Below are positions 25,829 to 35,209 of a stretch of 62,311 bases of DNA, piece by piece; position 1 is the first letter of the stretch, and each line of letters begins with the position of its first letter. This DNA is from Pyrinomonadaceae bacterium (GTDB taxonomy: Bacteria > Acidobacteriota > Blastocatellia > Pyrinomonadales > Pyrinomonadaceae), in the NCBI GenBank assembly GCA_013003215.1, contig JABDKD010000145.1, positions 1 to 62,311 of the forward strand, given 5' to 3'. The position numbers and the translations under genes were made by a program. The notes under the pieces were generated by a model. The model searched no databases, was not told the origin of the DNA, and saw nothing but the letters and a program-made list of their open reading frames with translations.

Positions 25829-27349
25829 TTATTCCTCCGCAATATAACTGCCATAAACCCAGCCTTTATCCGGCCGGGAGCCATTGTTTTGGGGTCTTCC
25901 GTGCTGGATTATAACAACTTCGTGCCAATTGTTCGAAGTTCGCAGAATTCGCACCCTCGAGTTTTTTGTCACCAATCCGATCGGGCGATTCGCCGTGGTG
26001 GGTCCTGGCCTTAGATTGATATCCGTCGTTGCGGTGCCCGAACGGGTTGCTGTCCTGCCAAATCCTGAAAACAAAGGGTTTCCAAGAAAATAATTGTACG
26101 TGGCAAAAAGACTTCCGGCAAAGACCACGAGTAGAATCGCCAGAATCCCAAACGCCCTCAGGGATCTGCGCCTTCTGGGCTTCTTCAGGGGAGAGTCATC
26201 AACTTGTTCGGCAATAGGCTCAGATGGCGGCATTGGGATCTGCGGCATTGCCTTGGGCTCTTTTCTCGAGGGCAACGGATGCTTAATTTGTGCCGAATCC
26301 AAACGTGTTGTTGGCGCAACTTCCTTTAATTTCAGGTTCTTTGACGTATCGAACGCGGGTTTTACAGGGGCCATGGGCGTAAACCCCTTAGCGATCTGGG
26401 CTTTCGGAGTAGTACTGAATGACTGTCGTATACCGCTTTCGATCGGAATACCGGCGGCCTCCGCGCTGACATCCATGGTGCCGATCTCCGATAGTTCACG
26501 CCAGAACTCTGAAACGTCTTGATATCGGTCACGGGAATCTGTGGCTGTTGCTTTTGAAAGCACTTCCACAAGCTTATCCGCCCAAGGAAGCGGCCTCATC
26601 GCATGTGGCAGTTCTGTTAACGGCTGATTTGCTGAGAACCTCGGCGATTCGCCGGTGAATAGAACATAGGCCGTCTTTGCGAGTGAATAAACGTCCGCTG
26701 CTGGGGTCAGCTTGGAAAACTCCAGTAATCCGGTCTGGCCGGCCAACAAAGGTGAGTGTTCGGGCGGTGCGTAGATATTGGTCCCGACACGTGTTATCGG
26801 TGAATCGGATGAATCGGAGCGGGCAACTCCAAAATCAGCGATCTTCACAATCTTCTTGTCCGCTGTGAGAAGAATGTTTTGAGGCTTGATGTCACGGTGG
26901 ATAATTCCATGTTTGTGGGCGTTAGAAAGACCGGCGCAAACCTGCTCGATATACGAAAGCGCCTGTTTTACCGAAAGCTTGTTTGAACGGCAATGTTTGG
27001 CCAGATCTCCGCCGGGGAGATACTCGACTACCAGGTAATGAAAAACGGTCCCCCGCAGGTCTTTTGCCGATCCGTGACCCAAACGGCTGAGAATATTGGG
27101 ATGTCTTACACGGTCGAGCGCGATCGCTTCGTTCTGAAAATTCTCGACAAGGGTCCTTTCAAGGTCAAGATCAAGATCATTTTGCAGGAATACGTTAAGA
27201 GCTTTAATGACAACAGTTTTGTGGGATGACTCGCTTGAAGCAAGACTGTCGGTTGCCAAAAAGATCTCGGCATAGCTGCCACGGCCGAGCCTTTCACCGA
27301 CATCGTATCTGCCATCTAAGCGGCAATTCTGCAAAACGAGATCTTTCAT
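25829..27349 (-). CDS. Membrane Ser/Thr protein kinase (PknB-like) with C-terminal SH3 domain
   Basis: 506 residues from the ATG at 27349. Kinase domain about 12-290: Gly loop GRGSYAE, catalytic Lys49, HRDIKPQN with Asp153, and DFG Asp172, so it should be active. A Pro-rich juxtamembrane stretch follows, then one TM helix near 395-418 and a periplasmic bacterial SH3 domain with TDINLRPGPT and SNNWHEVV. Actinobacterial and Firmicute kinases of this context carry PASTA repeats instead. An SH3b domain could likewise sense cell-wall peptides. It lies in a divergent pair with the FHA-PBP-FtsW-PP2C operon. Confidence 0.93.
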   Translation of the reverse strand: MKDLVLQNCRLDGRYDVGERLGRGSYAEIFLATDSLASSESSHKTVVIKALNVFLQNDLDLDLERTLVENFQNEAIALDRVRHPNILSRLGHGSAKDLRGTVFHYLVVEYLPGGDLAKHCRSNKLSVKQALSYIEQVCAGLSNAHKHGIIHRDIKPQNILLTADKKIVKIADFGVARSDSSDSPITRVGTNIYAPPEHSPLLAGQTGLLEFSKLTPAADVYSLAKTAYVLFTGESPRFSANQPLTELPHAMRPLPWADKLVEVLSKATATDSRDRYQDVSEFWRELSEIGTMDVSAEAAGIPIESGIRQSFSTTPKAQIAKGFTPMAPVKPAFDTSKNLKLKEVAPTTRLDSAQIKHPLPSRKEPKAMPQIPMPPSEPIAEQVDDSPLKKPRRRRSLRAFGILAILLVVFAGSLFATYNYFLGNPLFSGFGRTATRSGTATTDINLRPGPTTANRPIGLVTKNSRVRILRTSNNWHEVVIIQHGRPQNNGSRPDKGWVYGSYIAEE

Positions 27350-27485
27350 CAAATCAACGGGTATTATACCAAAGAACGATTCCCACTATTTGTACGTATT
27401 AATGATGTCAAAGTTCGTGATTGCGAGCGGAAACCGCTTTCTAACGAACGTTGTTTCGTATAACATTGGATAATTCAGATCCGCC

Positions 27486-28613
27486 ATGGCCGAATCGGAA
27501 AAAAACTCAAAGAATAGCGGTTTCTCACTGGACTGGCTTGTCGGTGGTGTCCTAACAAAAATTGGGGATACTTTTGACAGAATTACCGGTCGGGGCTGGA
27601 ATCCGTCCAGCAGTCTGGCGACGAGTCGGCTCGTCGAGAAGATCCAGTTTCTACTTGATCAGGAGGCACGCGAAGAAGGCGGCGGTAAATTTGCTCCACA
27701 CATACTTACGCTGAAGATGCAGTGGAATAAGTTCGCGGATGGCTCTGACGATGAGCTCGAGAAGCTGAGAACAGAATTGCACGCGGCCACGATCGATCAC
27801 ATCAACGACAAGCTATACCATACATTTGGTCCTATCGAGATCGATATCAAAAAGGATTACTTTACCGATGGGGTAAGGCTAATCGGGAGTTTTGGAGAGT
27901 TTGGAGAAGAGGAGGACGAAGCGGCAGTGAATGTGACTCTTCCCAACATTACGATAGATCACCTTCCGGACGGCACTAGAGCGTCAATAAATCTTTACGA
28001 AGATGAAATCCCGTTCGAAGTTAAGCCCTCCTACACCGTGACGTACGCACTGAACGGGAAACATTTTTCGAAAGAAATCGATCAGTCGGATGGTGGCCGT
28101 TATTCCGTGGGACGCGTGAAAGAGAATGAAATCGCTCTTGATGATCCAAGCGTTTCAAAGGTGCATGCATCACTTGTATTCAATAGTGCAGGTGATCTGG
28201 TTGTTGCGGACACAGGTTCAACCAACGGAACATATATCGATGGTAAGCGTATTGCGTATGGAAAGGCTGTGCCGGTGCCGGATGTCGCCAAAATGAAGTT
28301 TGGGTCGGTTGAGGTTGAGCTCAAAAAGAACGAATTGCCGGAACCGGTTACAGACGTAATGGACGTGGCTGTGACACCGGCGGCAGAAACAGTTGCTGTG
28401 CCTGTCGAAAGTGCTGCAAAACGACCCGTTTCCGAACAGATTGAACAGGCCCAAGGCAATGTTCCGGATTCCGAGCCAATGTCTACAATTGAGACGCCGA
28501 AAACTGCGACGAACGAAAGTGGTGACTGGGGCAGTTTTGAAAACGATCCGGGATCTTCACCGGAGATTGAGTCTGAGGCGGAACCGAAGAGTAGGGAGGA
28601 CTGGGAAATCTAG
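27486..28613 (+). CDS. FhaA-like FHA-domain protein, second copy
   Basis: 375 residues. N-terminal DUF3662/FhaA-like domain (about 20-170, with VEKIQFLLDQEAREEGG and DHINDKLYHTF); FHA domain about 205-275 with YSVGRVKEN, SKVHASL and GSTNGTYIDGK, which keeps the Arg, Ser and Asn residues that bind pThr; then a long acidic disordered tail. Domain order parallels the 24893-25819 protein but the sequences are well diverged. First gene of the plus-strand operon; the PBP start is 2 bp after its stop. Confidence 0.92.
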   Translation: MAESEKNSKNSGFSLDWLVGGVLTKIGDTFDRITGRGWNPSSSLATSRLVEKIQFLLDQEAREEGGGKFAPHILTLKMQWNKFADGSDDELEKLRTELHAATIDHINDKLYHTFGPIEIDIKKDYFTDGVRLIGSFGEFGEEEDEAAVNVTLPNITIDHLPDGTRASINLYEDEIPFEVKPSYTVTYALNGKHFSKEIDQSDGGRYSVGRVKENEIALDDPSVSKVHASLVFNSAGDLVVADTGSTNGTYIDGKRIAYGKAVPVPDVAKMKFGSVEVELKKNELPEPVTDVMDVAVTPAAETVAVPVESAAKRPVSEQIEQAQGNVPDSEPMSTIETPKTATNESGDWGSFENDPGSSPEIESEAEPKSREDWEI

Positions 28614-28615
28614 AG

Positions 28616-30463
28616 ATGCTTTATTTATTTCTCCAGATCGATTGGGAAAGTCTGCAGCCTGAGAAACTCTTTGGTGTTCAGGTGTTGGAGCGCACACCCG
28701 CTGGGCTTTCCCTTGCATTTATTATAGGCACCGTTATTCTCCTATCCCTCCTGTTTGTCTCATTTATAGGTAATTTCAACCGTCCTAAGTTTAATTTCGA
28801 ACTGGGACTTCCAAGGACTGTTAGGAAGCGGCTGAGCAGCACGGCAACAAACAAGAGCCTTCGGATCTGGCAGACCGTCTTCATACTGCTTGCCCTTACC
28901 GTCTACGGTTATCACGTTTACTGGACGTACTACGCGGACGAATATAATGAGCAGTTTCAGGCGCTAAGTTACAAAGATCTACGCTATCGCCGAACAACTG
29001 CGGCCAATCTGCGTGGCTGGATGTTTGATCGTTCCGGAGAACTGGAGAAGGCGCTCGCTTATTACGAAGTAGATGGCGACGGGGATATCGTCCGCGGATA
29101 CTCGCTAAAACGAGAGATGGCGCATCTGCTTGGAACAGAAAGGGGCACACCGGGACTGGAGCGGACGCTCTACCGAAAGAACTCTGATCCCATGCCGGAA
29201 GCGTTTGAAGTACTTACGAAAATTAAAGAAAAAGACGAATCGAAAAGGGATGTCAGGGTCACTATCGACCGCGACCTTCAAATCTACCTGGCAGAAAAAC
29301 TTAAGAACAGGAAGGGTGCGATCGTTGTTCTGAATCCGCAAACGGGCGAATTGCTCGGAATGTACTCGAATCCAACTTTTGATATCGCGAAAGCCCAGGG
29401 TATTGACGAATGGCTGCGCTTAGAGGGGAACAATCGTGACAAACCTCTGCTGAACAGGGCCCTGCGCGAGTATTACGTTCCAGGCTCGACATTTAAAACG
29501 TTCACGATGATCGCGGCATTCAGAGACAACCGGCAGCGATCAGTGTTTGTTGCGCGGCCCGAAGGGTTTCTTGCAAGGGGTTCAGGCCGGCCGATTCGGG
29601 ATTACGGCGGTAGCTGCGGTCGCTGCGGGCCGTTGGGGATCAACGAGGCATACCAGTACTCAAGCAACCAGTATTTCGCGCAGTTGGCAATCGCGGTTGG
29701 GAAGAAAGGGATCTCGGACACCGCGAAATTGGCGGCCATCAAACCCGTGGAGACACCCGCAGATGCCGTACGTGCCGGATTTCTTTCTGAGATATGGAAT
29801 ACGAGCGACGATCGTATTGCTAATTCCATCGCACCTAGGCAATCGACGATCGTAACCGGCAAAAAGGTATCAGCTTATGACGTGGGATTGGAAGGAATCG
29901 GGCAGGGATATTCCGGCCAGATGACTCCCTTTCAAATGGCCTTGCTTGCTTCGATCCCCGCGAATCTTCGTGGCAGGCTGATGAAGCCGATGATCGAGTT
30001 CGATCGGAAACCGGAAGTGTACTCCCAGGTCGTGACGCCTCAACAGGCTGCTCAAATGCGGCAGATCATGTCCCTGGTTCCGAGCGCCGGAACAGCAAGA
30101 GGGGCGTTTGCAAAAGTAAACCGGGCCGGAATCAGGACCGGTGGCAAAACAGGATCCGCCGAAAAGGTAGCTCCGCTGTATGACAAAAAAACTGGCAAAC
30201 TAAGGACCGTAACGAAGCGAAGGCGAAATTCAGAAGGCAAGCTGGAGAGTTACGAAGCGCCCGCAACTTATATGCGGACCGACAGTTGGTATATCTCGGT
30301 TGCTCCTATTGACCGTCCCGAAATTGTAATCGCTGTAGTGGTTGAGTCCGGAGGGGGAGGGAGTAGAACCGCTGCGCCGATCGCCGCGGATATCGTTCTC
30401 AAGGCAAGGTCCTTGGGGCTCATCAAGAGCCGAAGTTCAAACACGAGGAGGAAACGAAGATGA
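28616..30463 (+). CDS. Class B penicillin-binding protein (PbpA/PBP2-like transpeptidase)
   Basis: 615 residues. Two N-terminal TM helices (about 31-52 and 83-103) rather than the usual one. Transpeptidase domain with active-site S291-T-F-K294, S349-S-N351 and K511-T-G513, all intact. An SCGRCG cysteine pair (C334, C337) precedes the SxN motif and is unusual. It should cross-link peptidoglycan in the periplasm together with the FtsW/RodA protein, whose ATG overlaps its TGA by 4 bp. Position after an FhaA-like gene resembles pbpA in the actinobacterial pknAB locus. Confidence 0.94.
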   Translation: MLYLFLQIDWESLQPEKLFGVQVLERTPAGLSLAFIIGTVILLSLLFVSFIGNFNRPKFNFELGLPRTVRKRLSSTATNKSLRIWQTVFILLALTVYGYHVYWTYYADEYNEQFQALSYKDLRYRRTTAANLRGWMFDRSGELEKALAYYEVDGDGDIVRGYSLKREMAHLLGTERGTPGLERTLYRKNSDPMPEAFEVLTKIKEKDESKRDVRVTIDRDLQIYLAEKLKNRKGAIVVLNPQTGELLGMYSNPTFDIAKAQGIDEWLRLEGNNRDKPLLNRALREYYVPGSTFKTFTMIAAFRDNRQRSVFVARPEGFLARGSGRPIRDYGGSCGRCGPLGINEAYQYSSNQYFAQLAIAVGKKGISDTAKLAAIKPVETPADAVRAGFLSEIWNTSDDRIANSIAPRQSTIVTGKKVSAYDVGLEGIGQGYSGQMTPFQMALLASIPANLRGRLMKPMIEFDRKPEVYSQVVTPQQAAQMRQIMSLVPSAGTARGAFAKVNRAGIRTGGKTGSAEKVAPLYDKKTGKLRTVTKRRRNSEGKLESYEAPATYMRTDSWYISVAPIDRPEIVIAVVVESGGGGSRTAAPIAADIVLKARSLGLIKSRSSNTRRKRR

Positions 30464-32121
30464 AGAGCCGTGCATCCTCCCATTTCTTCATTCTTGTGCT
30501 GCTCGTCGCGCTGACTGGCATCGCGCACTATTCCGTCCACTATGGCGCCTTGATCAGAGGATACGAGGCATCGCCTATTACAGCATTTAGAAACCTGGCT
30601 TTGTTAGCCTTGCTCGCATTTTTTCCCGTTGTCTTCGCAAAGGTCTTTAAGTACAAAGGCAACTGGACCATCTACACATCTGCGATCTTGTTGTTTGCCG
30701 TTGGGTTAACTGCTCAGTACCGGCTGTTCAGTGACCCCGAATATACTTCCCGAAGCGACAAAGCGGAGGCCAGGAAACAAAAGGTCAAGACGATCCAGGA
30801 ACACTACATTCAGGAGAATTATACAGCCGACAAGAAAGAGAAGATGGGCCTGCCGGGTACGCCACCTTCACCGGTTGATCTTTCCGATGAGTCTCCTAGG
30901 AAATCGACGATCGATGTGATGGAAGTCGCGACGAGCGGAAAGACGCTAATCCCGCTATTCGCCATTTTCTGCTTTGCTGCGGCCTTTCTTTTCACACGGC
31001 AGGAAAAAGTCCTGGATCTATTGCAAAAGAACGGTTTTCTGATCGTTTTGCTGACCCTCGGGCCTTTGTTTCTGGCGGCGATAACTTCGAGGGCGGGAAA
31101 ATCGATTGGAAACATGACTCCGTGGGAACTGTCCAAAATACCGTTTTTGATCGGTTTCGCGGCTGTTCTGGCAGTGTTATACCAGAATCTGGCTCGGACC
31201 TATTGGGGTATGCCGAGGGCGAAAGACGTTGTTCCGCTTGTATTTATGGCCGTGCTCCCGTTTTTTCCATTCTTCGTTCTAAAGGACTTCGGTCAAATGA
31301 TGGTCTTTAGTTCAGTGTATGTGACGCTGTATTTCATCGCAGTTCGACGTTTTCCGCAGAGGTTCGTGTTGATTGGAAGCGTTCTGCTTCTGTTGAGCGT
31401 GCTTGTTGTCAGTGCGCTCCCGGTGAAGACACAGGAGAATATCCCGCTCCTTCCCACGCTCGCGAAGCCCGTCAAGAAGGTGCTCCCAGATCGAATCCAA
31501 CAACGCTTTCATTTATGGTTAGACGGCTTCAATCCCCCGGATCCGGAGACCGACTGGTGGAAGGACAGCTATGACAACTATTACAAACGGCTGGTAAAAA
31601 GAAACCCGGATCTGCCGCAGATGATCGAGGAAGACCCTGCTTTGAAGAAGTCTATCAATGTTGACGCATGGTTTGATGTACTGGCGTTCCAGCCTGCTCA
31701 AGCCACTTTTGGACTTGCGTCAGGAGGTACAACCGGCCGGGGACTTGGGCTTGGTTATGTTGAGCTGATTCCGGTTGCGGACTCCGATTATATTTACGCT
31801 GCCATAGCGGAAGAACTTGGACTTTTAGGGGGTTTGTTGATAATCTTTGCGCTGATTATCTTCGTCAACGCAGGGGTTCGTACAGCGCTTGATTCAAGGG
31901 ATATGTTCGGCAAACTTTGTTCGGTTGGCCTTACAGCTTTCATTGGATTTCAAGCACTTGTAAACGTGGGCGGCATAACAAGGGCTTTGCCAATGACTGG
32001 CATTACACTACCGTTCGTGAGTCACGGCGGGTTCAGCCTCATAACCAGCTTTGTGATGCTGGGTATGTTGATGGCCTTTTCCCACCGAAATGCAGTCGAC
32101 AGGCAGCTCAGTCAAAATTGA
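30460..32121 (+). CDS. SEDS-family peptidoglycan glycosyltransferase (FtsW/RodA)
   Basis: 553-residue polytopic membrane protein. Seen: the SEDS signature in the second half, FGLASGGTTGRGLGLGYVELIPVADSD (read as motif), IAEELGLLGG and the C-terminal PFVSHGGFS; and FVLKDFGQ, which carries the catalytic Asp of SEDS polymerases. Hydrophilic inserts near residues 86-150 (after TM3) and 345-390 (large extracellular loop) make it longer than usual (380-480). It polymerises lipid II and works with the adjacent class B PBP. Translationally coupled to it by an ATGA overlap. Confidence 0.93.
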   Translation: MKSRASSHFFILVLLVALTGIAHYSVHYGALIRGYEASPITAFRNLALLALLAFFPVVFAKVFKYKGNWTIYTSAILLFAVGLTAQYRLFSDPEYTSRSDKAEARKQKVKTIQEHYIQENYTADKKEKMGLPGTPPSPVDLSDESPRKSTIDVMEVATSGKTLIPLFAIFCFAAAFLFTRQEKVLDLLQKNGFLIVLLTLGPLFLAAITSRAGKSIGNMTPWELSKIPFLIGFAAVLAVLYQNLARTYWGMPRAKDVVPLVFMAVLPFFPFFVLKDFGQMMVFSSVYVTLYFIAVRRFPQRFVLIGSVLLLLSVLVVSALPVKTQENIPLLPTLAKPVKKVLPDRIQQRFHLWLDGFNPPDPETDWWKDSYDNYYKRLVKRNPDLPQMIEEDPALKKSINVDAWFDVLAFQPAQATFGLASGGTTGRGLGLGYVELIPVADSDYIYAAIAEELGLLGGLLIIFALIIFVNAGVRTALDSRDMFGKLCSVGLTAFIGFQALVNVGGITRALPMTGITLPFVSHGGFSLITSFVMLGMLMAFSHRNAVDRQLSQN

Positions 32122-32170
32122 TTCGGGTCAGGTCCATCAAGGTTTGAATTTGTAGTATTGGGAGAAGTCG

Positions 32171-33796
32171 ATGACACAGGGTAATACTATTGTCAGTTTT
32201 GCATCAATTTCGGATAAAGGTCTCAGCGAGAAACGCCCGCAGAACGAGGACTCATATTTGGTTCTCGAGGACAGCGGGCTATTTGCTGTCGCTGATGGAG
32301 TTGGCGGCGCACAGGCCGGCGACGTTGCATCCGAGATGGCCGTTGAGATTCTGGGTGAGGCATTTATAAATCTTGGCGAAGACGGGGATGTAGAAGACCG
32401 AATGCGCGAGGCCTTCGAAAAGGCCAATGCTGCTGTCTATCAAATGTCACGAGACCTTCCGCAGCTAAGCACTATGGCGACAACTCTTGTCGCGATACAC
32501 GTAAGTGGGAATATCGCATCGATTGGGCATGTCGGAGATTCGCGTTTGTATCGTCTCGATAGCGCCGGTTTGCTGTTCCAGGAAACCCAGGACCATTCTG
32601 TCGTTGAAGAGGAGGTGCGCGCCGGCCGTATGACACGCGAACAAGCTGAGACCCACCCAAGCAGAAATGTGATCAGCAGGGCAATTGGTGCTGAGGAATC
32701 CGTTGAAATCGACATGAAGACGATCATGTTCGAAACGAATTCGCGTTTCCTGCTTTGTTCGGATGGAGTGACCAGACACATTCCGGATGATGAACTCCGC
32801 GATCTTTTGTTTCTTGAATCTGACAACGACGCTGTTTGCAGGATAATCAAGGAAAAGTGTTTTGAGCGTGGTGCCGAAGACAACTTAACAGCTGTTGTGA
32901 TCAAAGTTGCTTCAGCCGATGCCTCGCAAGATCCTCGTCATGAAACGCGTGAAATAGAAGAGGAAACAGTCGCCACCGCCCGCGCGGGCGCTACCTCGGG
33001 TCAGACATTTACTGAGCCGGCGGCACCGGAAAGTCCGGTTTTAAATAATCCGGACTCAGGATTCGAACTTGATGACATTGAAGGTCTGGAGGATTTTGAT
33101 CAGTCCACTGCAGAAGGCAAAAATGATGAAGTCGAAACGATTAGTGACATAACGGTTGATGACGACTCCGACGATATTGACGATGCCGGCGATATTTCGA
33201 TTCCTACACGAGACGATATCGAAGACAGTTCCCAACAAGCCGAGACCGTTTCAGACAGGCAAGAGGTCAGTTCAGACCTATCTGCCGTAAAGGATGTCAG
33301 GTCATACAGAGTCGATGAGAATATGGGCGGCGGGTTTATAGGCAAGCTTGTGTCCGGACTCGCCTGGCTATTGGTAGGCGTTCTGCTGGGGGTTCTTGGT
33401 TTCTTTCTTTATTCGACCCAATTCGCAGTCCCGGCGGAGAACCCCGCTCAGGCAGCGAATCAGGCTTTGCTGACCTATGAGCAGCAACGAAGGATTGTAG
33501 ACGCAGATCCGGCGACGTACATTGCAGCCCATTCGACGGCAGAACTGAAGACTGCCGGGGAGAACTACCTTGTCGGCCGGGCCTATTTGATCCAGGGAAA
33601 TTACGGTGCTGCCAAAACCTCCTTTGAAAAAGCTCTCGAAAAGCTTGATGCTGAAGATGTTTCGAATAGAGCGGTTCTCAAGAATGACATCTCAACTGGA
33701 ATGACAATTGTTAGCAGTGAAGACGCGCAAAAAACATTTGAATCCTCCAATGGCGAAAAAAGCGATGACGCTGATTCTGAAGAGCCTAAGGGCTAG
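32171..33796 (+). CDS. PP2C-family Ser/Thr phosphatase with TM anchor and periplasmic tail
   Basis: 541 residues. PP2C domain about 8-250 with KRPQNEDSY, VADGVGGAQAGD, HVGDSRLYRL, LLCSDGVTRHI and GAEDNLTAVVI, so all metal-binding Asp are present. An acidic disordered linker (about 255-385) leads to a TM helix (about 395-417) and a C-terminal periplasmic segment with a TPR-like stretch (YLVGRAYLIQGNYGAAKTSFEKALEKL region). It should oppose the divergently encoded kinase. The neighbours fit PstP of actinobacteria. Stop overlaps the converging methyltransferase gene by 4 bp. Confidence 0.92.
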   Translation: MTQGNTIVSFASISDKGLSEKRPQNEDSYLVLEDSGLFAVADGVGGAQAGDVASEMAVEILGEAFINLGEDGDVEDRMREAFEKANAAVYQMSRDLPQLSTMATTLVAIHVSGNIASIGHVGDSRLYRLDSAGLLFQETQDHSVVEEEVRAGRMTREQAETHPSRNVISRAIGAEESVEIDMKTIMFETNSRFLLCSDGVTRHIPDDELRDLLFLESDNDAVCRIIKEKCFERGAEDNLTAVVIKVASADASQDPRHETREIEEETVATARAGATSGQTFTEPAAPESPVLNNPDSGFELDDIEGLEDFDQSTAEGKNDEVETISDITVDDDSDDIDDAGDISIPTRDDIEDSSQQAETVSDRQEVSSDLSAVKDVRSYRVDENMGGGFIGKLVSGLAWLLVGVLLGVLGFFLYSTQFAVPAENPAQAANQALLTYEQQRRIVDADPATYIAAHSTAELKTAGENYLVGRAYLIQGNYGAAKTSFEKALEKLDAEDVSNRAVLKNDISTGMTIVSSEDAQKTFESSNGEKSDDADSEEPKG

Positions 33797-34584
33797 CTAA
33801 CAGTTCTGCAAGATTCGTAAAAAACAATTCCGACTGCAACCGCAAGATTCAGGCTCTCGACCTCGGGAGCCATTCTTATTTTAAATGATTCACTTATCAT
33901 CGACGTTTCTGATGGCATGAGGCCATGGGCCTCGGAGCCAAAAACGATTAGCATACCGCGCTTCCAGTCTATAGAGCTCAGTTCGGTGCCGGCTTGCGGT
34001 TCGGCACAAACAGATACAAGACCCAGCTCCTTGCTCCATTCAACAATAGAGGTGAAACCCTCACCGCTCCAGACCGGCATTCGGAAGATCGCTCCCATAG
34101 AACCCCTTACTGCCGTTGTCCCAAAAGGCGAGGTGGACTTGTCGGTTACGATAACGCCGTCAATACCAAAGGCCTCGGCCGATCGAAGTACCGCTCCCAG
34201 GTTACCCGGGTTTGAGATCCCGTGGAGAACAGCAACTCTTGGGACGGGTGATCCGCCTATCCTTTCCTGAATTTCTTCTTTTCCATTCTTTGGTCTCGCG
34301 CATATGGCCGCTACGCCCTGTGGATTCTTTGTATCGGAGATCGTAGGAAAGACGGAATCTGAAACAGTGAAAACGCGTTCGCTTCTTTTTTTTAGCAATT
34401 CGATCGGGTTGTGGGCGCGACTTAATGTAGATTCGCTGAGAAATAGGAAATCAACGGAAATATTAGAACCAATCAGTTCAGAAACTAAACGGACCCCTTC
34501 AACAAAAAATTTGTCCGCGACCTTGCCGTCGCGGACCATTCTCGCAAATTTCAAATGTTGATTGGAACGGCTGGTGATCGTCAT
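33793..34584 (-). CDS. TrmH/SpoU-family RNA methyltransferase
   Basis: 263 residues. N-terminal substrate-binding domain (FFVEGVRLVSELI), then the SPOUT catalytic domain with VLHGISNPGNLGAVLRSAEAFGIDGVI, IVFGSEAHGL and the C-terminal ESLNLAVAVGIVFYE. These are the three SpoU motifs, so it is a SAM-dependent 2'-O-ribose methyltransferase acting on tRNA or 23S rRNA. Which nucleotide cannot be told. Confidence 0.93.
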   Translation of the reverse strand: MTITSRSNQHLKFARMVRDGKVADKFFVEGVRLVSELIGSNISVDFLFLSESTLSRAHNPIELLKKRSERVFTVSDSVFPTISDTKNPQGVAAICARPKNGKEEIQERIGGSPVPRVAVLHGISNPGNLGAVLRSAEAFGIDGVIVTDKSTSPFGTTAVRGSMGAIFRMPVWSGEGFTSIVEWSKELGLVSVCAEPQAGTELSSIDWKRGMLIVFGSEAHGLMPSETSMISESFKIRMAPEVESLNLAVAVGIVFYESCRTVS

Positions 34585-34589
34585 AACAA

Positions 34590-35204
34590 TCAGCTCTTGG
34601 GCCTAATCGTAATCTTCTTGATCACGATCTTGGACATTGGTTTCTCACCCTGGACCGGTGCCCCTCCGATCGTTGTCACGTTATTCATGCCATCGATAAC
34701 TTTCCCAAACACGGTGTATCGGTTGTTAAAATTTGGCTGCCGCTTCTTCATAATAAAAAACTGGGAGTTGGCAGAGTTGAAATCGGGTCCTCGTGCGGCG
34801 CCAACGATGCCGGCATCAAATTCGATATCGCTGAATTCCGCCTCAACGTTGGGTTTGTCCGAAGAGCCCTTACCGTCATTCGTAGGATCGTCATCTTTTG
34901 AATTGGGATCGCCTGACTGAATGACATCCGCGCTGACACGGTGAAACGTTACTCCGTTATAAACTCCTTCCTTCGCGAGTTCCTTGAATCTGGCAACCAT
35001 CTTCGGTGCTATGTTTGAATAGAGCTCGATTGTTATCGTCCCATATGCCGACGCGTCTTCCATCTCGATTACCGCGATTTCATCATCAGCTACGGGTTTA
35101 ATACCCTTTTTCACTGTCGGCTCAGCGGTATTTGTCCCCGTACCCGTTTCGCATGCAGTTATGGCAATACAAATCAACGCCAGGAGAAATCCAAGTTTCT
35201 TCAT
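34590..35204 (-). CDS. Cyclophilin-type peptidyl-prolyl isomerase, lipoprotein
   Basis: 204 residues. The signal peptide ends in lipobox ITAC (about C18), so it is envelope-anchored. Cyclophilin domain with FHRVSADVIQSGDP, a short charged insert (KDDDPTNDG), FNSANSQFFIM and FGKVIDGMNNV. The usual active-site Arg (FHR) and the QFF motif are present. It is one of two cyclophilins in the neighbourhood, with the cytosolic copy just upstream across dtd. Confidence 0.93.
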   Translation of the reverse strand: MKKLGFLLALICIAITACETGTGTNTAEPTVKKGIKPVADDEIAVIEMEDASAYGTITIELYSNIAPKMVARFKELAKEGVYNGVTFHRVSADVIQSGDPNSKDDDPTNDGKGSSDKPNVEAEFSDIEFDAGIVGAARGPDFNSANSQFFIMKKRQPNFNNRYTVFGKVIDGMNNVTTIGGAPVQGEKPMSKIVIKKITIRPKS

Positions 35205-35209
35205 ATTTT

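Noticed and set aside
25421-26014. 197-codon open frame on the plus strand
   Set aside because: It is antisense to the FHA protein and kinase genes, both with intact catalytic or binding motifs.
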